From: Virgibacillus indicus
GTDB taxonomy: Bacteria > Bacillota > Bacilli > Bacillales > Amphibacillaceae
Direction of reading: 5' to 3'
DNA length: 64,000 nucleotides
NCBI RefSeq assembly: GCF_002266285.1
Contig: NZ_NPMS01000002.1
Location: 124,001-188,000 of the forward strand
The translations under genes were made by a program, and so were the position numbers. The notes beneath the pieces are model-generated. The model worked only from the letters and a program-made list of their open reading frames with translations, made no database searches and had not been told where the DNA came from. Positions 35,099 to 44,340 of the stretch are shown in pieces. Position 1 is the stretch's first letter. Each line of letters starts with the position of its first letter.

Positions 35099-35177
35099 TG
35101 TATTGGGAAAATCACCGAAGTTTCTTTGTATTTCGACACATGTTTTTAATGATTTATCTGTTAATTTTCCCAATACA
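35099..35177. repeat. Perfect 14-bp inverted repeat in a gene-free stretch
   Basis: TGTATTGGGAAAAT (35099-35112) is repeated in inverse at 35164-35177, 51 nt apart. A second imperfect pair, around 35118-35129 and 35207-35221, lies around it. The stretch 35015-35488 holds the promoter side of the secreted-protein gene and no gene I accept. Confidence 0.5.
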
Positions 35178-35488
35178 GGAAATATTAATTGTCCTTTAGA
35201 AAAATTCAAAGAAACCTCTTCAATCAATAGAAGCGTTTTAATTTACAGATCATATCTATCTTGTTCTCTTTTATATTTCATAAATTTCTAATACTATGAA
35301 GGGATAAAGTGATCTTAGGGATTTGGATAACCAAACGTGGAGTACCAAAAAACCACAAAAGAATCTAATCTGTTGTGGTCTAGTGAAGGTATACTTTATT
35401 AAATTTACAAATTCCAAATCCTTGAAATCAACATTAACTTACCTAGTCAATCTATATCTCAATTTTAAGAATGCTGCGTATGCAACAC

Positions 35489-38134
35489 CTATTTCTCCAT
35501 CTTATGCATAATCACCTTAACAATCTCCATCAAGATAACTGCTCCAACAGCCAATCCTGTTGCAACTCCCAAGTCAGCTAGTCCAAATGATGCTGGAATG
35601 GAGAATACATCACGTGCAAATGGCATTACAGTGATTCCGTAGAGAACAAAACCGAGTGCTACTGCACCAATTACATATTTATTACTGAAGAAACCTGCAC
35701 CAAATACTGTTTGCGTATTGGATCTTGCTGCAAAGGTTTGCAATGTTCTTGCCAGGATCAATGTTGTAAATGCCATAGCGACACCCATTTCGGCTGAGTG
35801 CTGCAAGCCAATATAGTGTGAAATGATAACAGCAATCCCGATTAACACACCACGAGTGACAACTGCCTTCATTGTTCCTCCAGAGAAGATTCCCTCATTT
35901 ATGTTACGCGGTTTTCGCTTCATCACTTCAGGTTCTGATTTCTCCATACCTAGTGCAATTGCAGGCAAGGAGTCATTGACAAGGTTGATGAACAATAGCT
36001 GCAGTGCCGTAAAAGGATTAGCCCAGTTTAAGATTACAGCAAAAAGAATTGCAATAATCGCACCGAGGTTCCCTGCAAACAAATAACCGATTGCTTTTTT
36101 AATATTATCAAATACAGTCCGCCCGACTCCAACAGCATTTACGATGGATACAAAGTTATCATCTGTTAAAATCATCGCAGACGAATCCTTCGCCACATCG
36201 GTACCGCTTCCCATCGCAATTCCGATATCAGCCTGCTTCAGTGCAGGAGCATCATTGACTCCATCACCAGTCATGGCTGTAATACTGTCCCTTTTCTGCC
36301 ATGCACGAACAATCCTGATTTTATTTTCCGGTGATACCCGTGCATAGACGGAAATCTGCTCCAGTTTCTCTTCAAGCTCCTCTTCTGACATGGCGTCGAG
36401 TTCCTGTCCAGTAAGCGCAATATCATTCTCATCCATTAACCCAATATCGCGGCCAATTGCCTGGGCAGTCGTTTTATGATCACCTGTTATCATCACAGTG
36501 CGTATGCCTGCTTTTTTCGATTCTTCGATAGAGCCATAAACTGCTTCTCTTGGCGGATCAATCATCGCGGTCAGCCCAACGAGTACGAGGTCATACTCAT
36601 CATCATGTGTGATGTCTTTTTTTTCTTCCTTCAACTGTTTGTAGCCATAAGCCAGAACGCGCAAAGCCTGATTCGAAAAATCCTCATTCGCTTTTTCAAA
36701 AAGCCCGCGCAATTCGTCCGTGATTGGCTCCTCCTTTCCATACCTTAAAACGTAGCCGGCACGATCGAACATTACATCAGGACCGCCTTTTGTCAGCATC
36801 ATTCTTTCATTATCAATGGTGTGGACTGTTGACATCAATTTACGATCTGAATCGAATGGCAGTTCTGCCTCGCGTTCAAACTGATTTCGGACCGCTTCAT
36901 ATTCCTTGTTATTTTTATTGGAAAAATTAATGAGCGCAACTTCGGTTGGATCACCAATCTCATTTCCATCATTATTAATATACGAATCATTACAAAGCAC
37001 CATAATATTGGTCAGCAGTTCTTCTGCATTACTCCAGTCATCCGGATTTTCTTCAAGCTCTTCTTTTTCATTTCCCGGAATAAAGTAGTCGGTCACTGTC
37101 ATTTTATTTTGTGTCAGTGTCCCTGTCTTATCGGTACAGATAACACTTGTCGATCCTAACGTTTCCACTGCAGGAAGTTTTCGAATAATTGCATGCTGTT
37201 TGGCCATTTTATTCGTACCAACAGAAAGTACAATCGTAACAATAGAAGACAAAGCTTCCGGAATAGCCGCTACAGCTATCGCTACGGAAAACATTAATGC
37301 ATTTAAAATTGCAGTCGTTGTGTCAACATTCCCCTCACCAAACCAGATACGTGCAACCTGTACAGCAAAAATTAAGATACATAGCAGAAGGATTCCAATT
37401 CCTAATTTTTTGCTGAACGATTCCAGTTTACGCTGCAATGGGGTCTGTTTTGCCTCAGCTGTTGACAGCATATCAGCAATTTTTCCGATTTCCGTTTTTT
37501 CCCCTGTTCCAGTCACTGCAACCGTTCCTCGTCCATAGACAATCAGTGAACTGCTGTACACCATATTGCGACGGTCCCCGAGGGCTGCTTCTTCTGAAAT
37601 AGATTCTGTGTCTTTTTCAACAGCTTCGGATTCCCCAGTAAGCATTCCTTCATTTACTTTAAGAGAGCCACTTTCAAGTACTCGTCCATCCGCAGGAACA
37701 TAGTCACCTGCTTCCAGATAAACGATATCCCCTTGGACCAGCTCTCTTGCCGGAATAGTCTGTTTTTCACCATCACGGAGTACTTTCGCCTCCGGTGCAG
37801 ACATATCTCTTAATGCATCAAGTGAACTTTCTGCTTTCTTTGTCTGTACCACACTGATAATCGAATTAATAATCAGCACAAGAAAAATAATCAGTGACTC
37901 AACAATTTCTCCAAGTATTAACTGCACACCTGCAGCCACCAGCAGGACAACCACCATTGGATCTTTAAATGTTTCCAGAAAAAGCTTCCATGTGGGTTCC
38001 TTTTCTTTATCTTCAATTTCATTGTAGCCATCTTTTTCAAGACGGTTTTTTACTTCAGCTTTTGTCAATCCTTCTTCAGAAGAATTAATAGACTGTAAAA
38101 CATCTTTTTTACTATTACGATAAAATTCCTCCAC
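35489..38134 (-). CDS. P-type cation ATPase (Ca2+/Mn2+ efflux)
   Basis: An 881-residue P2A-type ATPase resembling SERCA/PMCA and YloB. Features in order: N-terminal cation-ATPase domain, the M1-M2 pair, A domain 'LTGESEAVEK', M4 'AVAAIPEALSSIVTIVLS' with the ion-binding Glu, the phosphorylation site 'CTDKTGTLTQNK', the hinge 'MTGDGVNDAPALKQADIGIAMG' and M6 'LLFINLVNDSLPAIALGME'. It pumps a divalent cation out of the cell. It uses a GTG start behind AAAGGAG. Because the leader holds a Mn2+-type riboswitch, Mn2+ is a likely substrate besides Ca2+; that is inference. Confidence 0.9.
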   Translation of the reverse strand: MEEFYRNSKKDVLQSINSSEEGLTKAEVKNRLEKDGYNEIEDKEKEPTWKLFLETFKDPMVVVLLVAAGVQLILGEIVESLIIFLVLIINSIISVVQTKKAESSLDALRDMSAPEAKVLRDGEKQTIPARELVQGDIVYLEAGDYVPADGRVLESGSLKVNEGMLTGESEAVEKDTESISEEAALGDRRNMVYSSSLIVYGRGTVAVTGTGEKTEIGKIADMLSTAEAKQTPLQRKLESFSKKLGIGILLLCILIFAVQVARIWFGEGNVDTTTAILNALMFSVAIAVAAIPEALSSIVTIVLSVGTNKMAKQHAIIRKLPAVETLGSTSVICTDKTGTLTQNKMTVTDYFIPGNEKEELEENPDDWSNAEELLTNIMVLCNDSYINNDGNEIGDPTEVALINFSNKNNKEYEAVRNQFEREAELPFDSDRKLMSTVHTIDNERMMLTKGGPDVMFDRAGYVLRYGKEEPITDELRGLFEKANEDFSNQALRVLAYGYKQLKEEKKDITHDDEYDLVLVGLTAMIDPPREAVYGSIEESKKAGIRTVMITGDHKTTAQAIGRDIGLMDENDIALTGQELDAMSEEELEEKLEQISVYARVSPENKIRIVRAWQKRDSITAMTGDGVNDAPALKQADIGIAMGSGTDVAKDSSAMILTDDNFVSIVNAVGVGRTVFDNIKKAIGYLFAGNLGAIIAILFAVILNWANPFTALQLLFINLVNDSLPAIALGMEKSEPEVMKRKPRNINEGIFSGGTMKAVVTRGVLIGIAVIISHYIGLQHSAEMGVAMAFTTLILARTLQTFAARSNTQTVFGAGFFSNKYVIGAVALGFVLYGITVMPFARDVFSIPASFGLADLGVATGLAVGAVILMEIVKVIMHKMEK

Positions 38135-38182
38135 GAAAAAACTCCTTTCTATTTACTATTATTTACCTTTGAAAAAAATTAA

Positions 38183-38330
38183 TCAAAAAGCGAGACTTCT
38201 GCCACTAAGGACAAAGGTCTCGCTAAGCAATTTTTTGCCAATAAAGCCGATGATTCGTAAATCATGTAATGACGACTATTATTTTGGAATCGACACTAAA
38301 CCAACTCCAAGGCTACTCCCCTTTGACGGT
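38183..38330 (-). ncRNA. yybP-ykoY (Mn2+) riboswitch upstream of the P-type ATPase
   Basis: Read on the minus strand, the leader has the conserved 5' element AAAGGGGAGTAGC (38313-38325) and the 3' element GCGAGACC (about 38216-38223). The 3' element also starts a terminator hairpin, AGCGAGAC with GTCTCGCT (38189-38224), followed by a T-run. In this class Mn2+ stabilises the aptamer and turns expression on. Confidence 0.85.
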
Positions 38331-38543
38331 TGTCAAGGTTATTAAGTTGATATTCTTATTTTAGCATACTGGTTTGTACTCGAACAAATCATAAACCATT
38401 TTACAGAAATTGAGCCGCAGTCGAAGGAAGCTGGTAAGAAATGCTGTAGCTCAGATTGATTAGTCCAAAATGCACAGCAAAAATGACTTGAGTTCACAAT
38501 TTATAGTAACTTTTACCGGCAAATTTCATAAAATCAGCCTAAA

Positions 38544-38597
38544 TTTACAAACTATTTACATTACAAACATACTTGCTTAATATTCCCCTACTATACT
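38544..38597 (+). promoter_or_regulatory. pstS promoter with PhoP-like direct repeats
   Basis: Four 6-bp repeats, TTTACA, TTTACA, AACATA and TTAATA, recur with an 11-bp period from 38544. A TATACT -10 follows at 38592. PhoP boxes of Bacillus have this period, so phosphate-starvation control is likely. Confidence 0.7.
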
Positions 38598-38659
38598 AGA
38601 AATTGAGAGACAAAAGCTCTCAAAAAAATATACCAGACATAATGGGGAGGCAATTTTTA

Positions 38660-39655
38660 ATGAAATTCAAAAAGTATCTACTGTTCCTAGTAGTTGCTGC
38701 ACTAGCATTCGTACTTGCAGCCTGCGGAGGATCAGATTCAGAGGAAGAAAATAATAACTCAGAGGATACATCTTCTGAAAATGCAAATGCAGAAGGTGAT
38801 AGTGAATCAGCTGAACTTGAAGGCAGTGTAGTAATTGATGGATCAGGAACAGTTTTTCCATTGATGTCCAGATTAGCTGAAGAATATATGATGAACAATG
38901 AAGGTGTTTCTGTTGAAGTAAGCCGTGCTGGTACAAGTGCTGGATTCGAAAGATTTTTAGCAGAAGATGGAACAGACTTCAACGATGCTTCCCGATTAAT
39001 TAAAGATGAAGAAAAAGCGAAAGCAGAAGAACTTGGAATTGAAATAATGGAAATTAAAGTAGCATTAGATGGGTTAACAATTGTAACACACCCTGAAAAT
39101 GACTGGGCTTCTGAGTTGACTGAAGATCAAGTAAAAGGCATCTTCATGGGTGAGTATACAAATTGGTCAGATATTAACCCAGATTGGCCAGAAGAAAAAA
39201 TTCAAACGTATGGACCGAACGAAAACCATGGTACGTATGAATTCTTCTATGAAAACATTCTTGAAGAACAAGATTTAGTTGGTGATATTAATCTTCAACA
39301 AGATTATTCAACACTTGTAACGCTAGTAGCTGAGGACAAAAACGCAATTGGATTCTTCGGCTTTGGATATTATGATAGCAACAAAGACAAAGTAAATGCT
39401 GTTGGAATTGACTTTGGTGAAGGTGCAGTAACTCCATCTCTTGAAACAATCGGAGAAGAAGGCCCTTATGCTAACTTCACTCGTCCAGTATTCACTTACC
39501 TTAACGTAGGAATGGCAGAAGAAAAAGCCCAAGTACTGGATTATGCTAAGTTTGTTGCTGAAGAAGCAAATACATTCGCTGGCGAAACTGGATTTGCTCC
39601 AATCCCAGACGAAGAAGCTCAAACACAGCTTGAAGAAATTGAAGGAATCAAATAA
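38660..39655 (+). CDS. pstS: Phosphate ABC transporter, substrate-binding lipoprotein
   Basis: A 331-residue lipoprotein with signal peptide and lipobox 'FVLAACGG', then an acidic Ser/Asn/Glu linker. The phosphate-binding fold follows, with 'IDGSGTVFPLMSRLAEEYM' and 'GTSAGFERFL' as the loops that hold phosphate. It catches phosphate outside the membrane and passes it to PstCA. The ATG at 38660 follows GGGGAGG and starts the signal peptide; the frame is open further up without a ribosome site. First gene of pstSCAB. Confidence 0.94.
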   Translation: MKFKKYLLFLVVAALAFVLAACGGSDSEEENNNSEDTSSENANAEGDSESAELEGSVVIDGSGTVFPLMSRLAEEYMMNNEGVSVEVSRAGTSAGFERFLAEDGTDFNDASRLIKDEEKAKAEELGIEIMEIKVALDGLTIVTHPENDWASELTEDQVKGIFMGEYTNWSDINPDWPEEKIQTYGPNENHGTYEFFYENILEEQDLVGDINLQQDYSTLVTLVAEDKNAIGFFGFGYYDSNKDKVNAVGIDFGEGAVTPSLETIGEEGPYANFTRPVFTYLNVGMAEEKAQVLDYAKFVAEEANTFAGETGFAPIPDEEAQTQLEEIEGIK

Positions 39656-39751
39656 GCAAGATTTAAAATAAATATTTGACAATAATGAGATGAGAGTTGT
39701 GTGCTCTCATCTCATTGTGACTTTTAAGCGCTGGAAGGGGTGCCCAAGGAA

Positions 39752-40708
39752 ATGACAACAAACAGCGATTTCGAGAAAAAGAACGCTGTTAATGTCAGAA
39801 AAATGATCGCCGAAAAGAAAAGTAAGAGGAATTTTTCTGCACTGACCGAAAAAATAATTCCAATATTACTTCTCATTATTGCATCAATTTCTATTCTGAC
39901 AACAGTAGGAATCATCTATACTTTATTATCAGAGGCATTTGAATTTTTTAAGCGAATACCGATTTGGGAATTCCTTTCAGGAACAGTATTGAAGCCATTG
40001 AGTCAAAATCCTGAATTCGGTCTGCTCCCACTTTTAAATGGAACAATTATCTCATCTGTAATAGCAATGCTTGTGGCAGGTCCAATCGGAATTATGTCTG
40101 CAGTTTATTTAAGTGAATATGCATCAGATAAAGTAAGAAGAACATTAAAACCATTATTGGAAATACTTGCTGGTATTCCAACTATAGTATACGGATTTTT
40201 TGCTTTTACGTTTGTAACACCTGTAATTCGAGCTGTTTTTCCGGCAGTTGAAGCAACTAATATTCTTAGTCCTGGTCTTGTTATGGGAGTTATGATTATC
40301 CCAATGATTGCATCACTATCAGAAGATGCCATGACGTCTGTCCCGAATTCCATGCGAGAAGGCGCATTGGCATTAGGGTCTACAAAATTGGAAACAACAT
40401 TCAAGGTTGTAATTCCAGCTGCATTATCTGGAATTATCTCCTCGTTCGTTCTTGGAATTTCTCGTGCTATTGGTGAAACGATGATTGTAACGATTGCAAG
40501 TGGAAGCTCCAAGAACTTTACTTTCGATATTACACAATCTATGCAGACAATGACTGCATACATTGTTGAAGTCTCCGGTGGGGAAGCACCTGCTGGATCG
40601 ACAATATATTACAGCCTTTACGCTGTTGCTCTGACTTTATTTGTTTTTACACTTATCATGAATTTACTTGCAAAGTATATCTCTCGTAAGTTTAGGGAGG
40701 AATATTAA
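39752..40708 (+). CDS. pstC: Phosphate ABC transporter permease PstC
   Basis: A 318-residue membrane protein with six helices after a basic cytosolic start. The ABC permease coupling loop is seen in 'PNSMREGALALGSTKLETTFKVVIPAALSGIISSFVLGISRAIGETM'. Together with PstA it forms the phosphate channel. The ATG at 39752 is behind AAGGGGTG; a GTG at 39740 lies inside that site. Second gene of the operon, about 95 nt after pstS. Confidence 0.93.
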   Translation: MTTNSDFEKKNAVNVRKMIAEKKSKRNFSALTEKIIPILLLIIASISILTTVGIIYTLLSEAFEFFKRIPIWEFLSGTVLKPLSQNPEFGLLPLLNGTIISSVIAMLVAGPIGIMSAVYLSEYASDKVRRTLKPLLEILAGIPTIVYGFFAFTFVTPVIRAVFPAVEATNILSPGLVMGVMIIPMIASLSEDAMTSVPNSMREGALALGSTKLETTFKVVIPAALSGIISSFVLGISRAIGETMIVTIASGSSKNFTFDITQSMQTMTAYIVEVSGGEAPAGSTIYYSLYAVALTLFVFTLIMNLLAKYISRKFREEY

Positions 40709-40710
40709 TA

Positions 40711-41595
40711 ATGAAGTATATTGATCATAAATTAGTTCAAAAAAGAATGAATTCCCGTTTATTAAAAAATAATTTATTAAAACAAGCATTTTTGATAGCA
40801 ACATTGATTGGCCTCGTTGTATTGGCAATCTTAATTTTCCGAGTTGTAACTCAAGGTATTGCTTGGATTGATTGGAATTTCCTTACTGGAAAACTATCGA
40901 CTTTTCCTGAAAAAGCCGGGATTATGGGAGCTATTCTTGGTACCTCCTATTTGATGCTAATCGTAATTCCAGTCACATTAATTATCGGTGTAGGAACAGC
41001 AATTTATTTGGAACTATATGCTAAAAAGGGGAAATTCCAGTCCTTTATTGCAACAAATATTTCGAACCTGGCTGGTGTTCCATCAATCGTATACGGTCTT
41101 CTCGGTCTAACTATTTTTGTAAGGGTCATGGACTTTGGAAATGTTATATTAGCTGGCGGGCTGACCTTATCGCTGCTTGTATTGCCTATCGTTATCGTCG
41201 CTGCACAAGAGGCTATACGTGCTGTTCCTAACCATTTAAGTGAAGCATCTTATGGTATGGGTGCAACAAAATGGCAAACGGTAAAAAACATTATACTTCC
41301 TGCTGCACTGCCTGGCATATTAACAGGTGCAATTTTAGCCCTGTCACGTGCAATTGGTGAAACTGCACCATTAACGGTTCTAGGAATCCCGGCATTATTA
41401 ATTCCATTTCCAGAAGGCATATTTGATACATTTACGGCACTTCCGATGCAGATTTACTATTGGACTCTCGACTCCTCACTAGTCGATGAATATGCATTTT
41501 TGGCTGCCGCAACAATTATCGTATTGCTTTTACTTTTATTCATATTGAACTCGATTGCGATATTTATTCGAAATAAGTTTCAACAGAGGTATTAA
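40711..41595 (+). CDS. pstA: Phosphate ABC transporter permease PstA
   Basis: A 294-residue membrane protein with about six helices and the coupling loop 'PNHLSEASYGMGATKWQTVKNIILPAALPGILTGAILALSRAIGETAPL'. The ATG comes two bases after the pstC stop, and the AGGGAGGAA site lies inside the pstC end, so translation is coupled. Partner of PstC. Confidence 0.93.
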   Translation: MKYIDHKLVQKRMNSRLLKNNLLKQAFLIATLIGLVVLAILIFRVVTQGIAWIDWNFLTGKLSTFPEKAGIMGAILGTSYLMLIVIPVTLIIGVGTAIYLELYAKKGKFQSFIATNISNLAGVPSIVYGLLGLTIFVRVMDFGNVILAGGLTLSLLVLPIVIVAAQEAIRAVPNHLSEASYGMGATKWQTVKNIILPAALPGILTGAILALSRAIGETAPLTVLGIPALLIPFPEGIFDTFTALPMQIYYWTLDSSLVDEYAFLAAATIIVLLLLLFILNSIAIFIRNKFQQRY

Positions 41596-41619
41596 AAAGT
41601 TTTTAAGGAGTGAAAAATA

Positions 41620-42423
<804 letters not shown>

Positions 42424-42441
42424 AATTAATTACTGCAAATT

Positions 42442-42483
42442 TAAAAGCTGGTCTTGGAATCTTCTCCAAAGACCAGTTTTTTT
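42442..42483. terminator. Terminator between pstB and tatA
   Basis: CTGGTCTTGG pairs with CCAAAGACCAG around a short loop, followed by seven Ts. It sits two bases from the convergent tatA stop. Confidence 0.85.
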
Positions 42484-42484
42484 G

Positions 42485-42691
42485 TCATTCTGTGGTGGAT
42501 TTTTCACTTTTTACTTTTTCATCCGTTTCATCATCACTCATAATACTGCTTGCTGTGCGTTTGAATTCTGACAGTGTCTGACCCATAGCAGAGCCTATTT
42601 CAGGAAGCTTTTTCGGTCCAAAAACGATTAATGCGATAACTAAAATTATTATTAAGCCTGGAATACCGATATTTGATAACATATTTAACAT
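42485..42691 (-). CDS. tatA: Twin-arginine translocase subunit TatA
   Basis: A 68-residue protein with one N-terminal membrane helix ('[30 protein letters not shown]'), the conserved '[10 protein letters not shown]' hinge, an amphipathic helix and a charged tail. It forms the Tat pore for folded proteins. No tatC is next to it. Two starts are close (42691 and 42682) and cannot be separated by ribosome site. It converges on pstB; in B. subtilis one tat pair serves the Pho-regulated PhoD, but nothing here shows that link. Confidence 0.93.
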   Translation of the reverse strand: MLNMLSNIGIPGLIIILVIALIVFGPKKLPEIGSAMGQTLSEFKRTASSIMSDDETDEKVKSEKSTTE

Positions 42692-42870
42692 CCTTTCACC
42701 TTAACCGATGAATTTATTAATTTGTCTTAATATGCCCATGAGGATATTTGTTCATACATTGTAATTTAAACTGCATGATTCATTGTACAAAACAGTTCTT
42801 TTGATAATCATCCAATAGTTTGAAATAATTAAACAAGCGCTAAAAAATAGTTGTGGAGGAGATATGTTAA

Positions 42871-43515
42871 ATGAAAACCTTAGTAATCGGAGCAAATGGA
42901 CAAATTGGAAGACACGTTGTCGATCTGCTGAAAAATAGTTCAGAGCATACCGTAACAGCTATGGTTAGAAAAAAGGAGCAAGCTAAAAAGTTTAACGAAC
43001 AAGGCGTCGACACTGCACTTGTAAATCTGGAGGACAGTGTTGATGAGATTGCCAAAGCTGCAAAAGGATTTGATGCAGTTGTCTTTACTGCTGGATCAGG
43101 CGGAAGTACCGGTCCTGACAAAACCTTAGTTATCGATCTTGATGGGGCGATTAAATCCGTAGAAGCAGCAGAACAGGCAGGAGTAAAGCGATTTGTTATC
43201 GTTAGTGCGATAGGCGCCAATAATAGAGAAAAATGGGGAGACGAAATCAAGCACTATTATGCAGCAAAACACTATGCTGATAAAGCACTTGAAGCTAGTA
43301 ATTTAAACTATACCATCGTTCGCCCAGGCGGGTTGCTGAATGAAGAAGGTACTGGAAAAGTAAATGCGGCTGCAGAGGTGGAAAGAGGATCAATTCCGCG
43401 TGTGGATGTTGCCAAAATCATTGTCGCATCCCTGGATGAAGAAAATACGTTTAATAAAGGATTTGACTTGATTTCAGGTGATACACCTATTGAAGATGCA
43501 GTGAAAAATGTTTAG
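42871..43515 (+). CDS. Atypical SDR, NAD(P)H-binding protein (YhfK-like)
   Basis: A 214-residue Rossmann protein with 'TLVIGANGQIGRHVVDLL' as the nucleotide loop, 'DAVVFTAGSGGSTGPDKTLVIDLDG', the catalytic-region pair 'HYYAAKHYADKAL' and 'NYTIVRPGGLL'. This is the atypical SDR_a5 group, found as YhfK in B. subtilis. The reaction is unknown; isomerase or reductase work on small molecules is likely. It has a GGAGG site 10 nt ahead and a terminator behind. Confidence 0.88.
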   Translation: MKTLVIGANGQIGRHVVDLLKNSSEHTVTAMVRKKEQAKKFNEQGVDTALVNLEDSVDEIAKAAKGFDAVVFTAGSGGSTGPDKTLVIDLDGAIKSVEAAEQAGVKRFVIVSAIGANNREKWGDEIKHYYAAKHYADKALEASNLNYTIVRPGGLLNEEGTGKVNAAAEVERGSIPRVDVAKIIVASLDEENTFNKGFDLISGDTPIEDAVKNV

Positions 43516-43527
43516 TAACTAATTGAG

Positions 43528-43559
43528 AAGAGCCGTGTGCAGATGCACGGTTCTTTTTT
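43528..43559 (+). terminator. Terminator of the SDR gene
   Basis: AAGAGCCGTG pairs with CACGGTTCTT (one wobble), followed by a T-run. Confidence 0.85.
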
Positions 43560-43604
43560 AGTGCGCGCTCATGCCTGTTAATGTCGCTTAATTCATACTA
43601 TTAA

Positions 43605-43934
43605 TCAAATCTCTTCATCAAACAAAGGATCCGGCCAATAGAGATATACTTCTAAGTCCACTTTGCCTGCTTCACTGACATCAACACCTTCATCCTGAAG
43701 CATTAACTTCTGACTAAAAAAGCCTTCATCATCCTTAATCGCAATCTGACCCTTGGCATTAATCACCCGGTGCCAAGGCAGGTCATATTTCTGGCTCATT
43801 GAGTGTAGAATACGGGCCACCTGTCGTGCACCACGAGGACTTCCGGCAGCCTTAGCAATTTGACCATATGTCATCACGTTACCCTCAGGGATTTGTTTTA
43901 TAATTTGGATTACATTTTTGGTAAATGGTTTCAT
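43605..43934 (-). CDS. Alkyltransferase-like (ATL/MGMT) protein without active cysteine
   Basis: A 109-residue protein of the MGMT C-domain type: 'MTYGQIAKAAGSPRGARQVARILHSMS' (DNA-binding arginine finger) and the active-site segment 'LPWHRVINAKGQIAI'. The methyl-accepting Cys of 'PCHRV' is replaced by Trp. Such ATL proteins do not repair alkylguanine themselves; they bind it and flag it to nucleotide excision repair. It stands alone. The genome keeps a true Ogt as well (at 21.4 kb). Confidence 0.92.
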   Translation of the reverse strand: MKPFTKNVIQIIKQIPEGNVMTYGQIAKAAGSPRGARQVARILHSMSQKYDLPWHRVINAKGQIAIKDDEGFFSQKLMLQDEGVDVSEAGKVDLEVYLYWPDPLFDEEI

Positions 43935-44094
43935 GCAATAACTTCCCTTAAAAAGGATTTTCTATTAGCAGCACGTACAGAACTATACGCACCAAACGGA
44001 CACTTCCGCTTTTGTTTAACATACAACTTTTCCCTCGAATACCTTTCACCTTTGCAACTCAAAATAATGATGAGCCATGGAAAGGGAGAGAATT

Positions 44095-44295
44095 ATGGAA
44101 AGAGAACGCGTACAGGAAATCATGGAATCCATTCCAATGGTAAATGTGAATTATCATGGGATTCCAGTTTATATTCAAAATGTACACAGTACAGATGAGA
44201 CCGCCACCGTTTTTCCCCTTGATAATATGGAGCATGTCCAGGATGTCGATCTAAATGGCCTTGAGGAAATACGGCTGGAAAATAATAATCCGTAA
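44095..44295 (+). CDS. sspH: Small acid-soluble spore protein, H-type
   Basis: A 66-residue protein with 'ERVQEIMESIPMVNVNYHGIPVYIQNV' and 'ATVFPLDNMEHVQDVDLNGLEE', the SspH pattern. SspH is made in the forespore and packed in the spore core. The ATG at 44095 follows GGGAG with 7-nt spacing; an ATG at 44077 overlaps that site and is less likely. A terminator follows. Promoter elements were not clear to me. Confidence 0.88.
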   Translation: MERERVQEIMESIPMVNVNYHGIPVYIQNVHSTDETATVFPLDNMEHVQDVDLNGLEEIRLENNNP

Positions 44296-44307
44296 ATATA
44301 ACAGATT

Positions 44308-44340
44308 GGGGCCTGATCTAGGGACGGCCCCTTTCATTTT
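44308..44340. terminator. Terminator between sspH and the coiled-coil gene
   Basis: GGGGCC (44308-44313) pairs with GGCCCC (44326-44331), followed by TTTCATTTT. Confidence 0.8.

Noticed and set aside
35015..35488. Short plus-strand frames in the 470-nt gap upstream of the secreted-protein gene
   Set aside because: None has a ribosome site, and they end or start inside the inverted repeats.
40105..40563. A 152-codon minus-strand frame inside pstC
   Set aside because: It mirrors a recognised permease gene and has no start signal.
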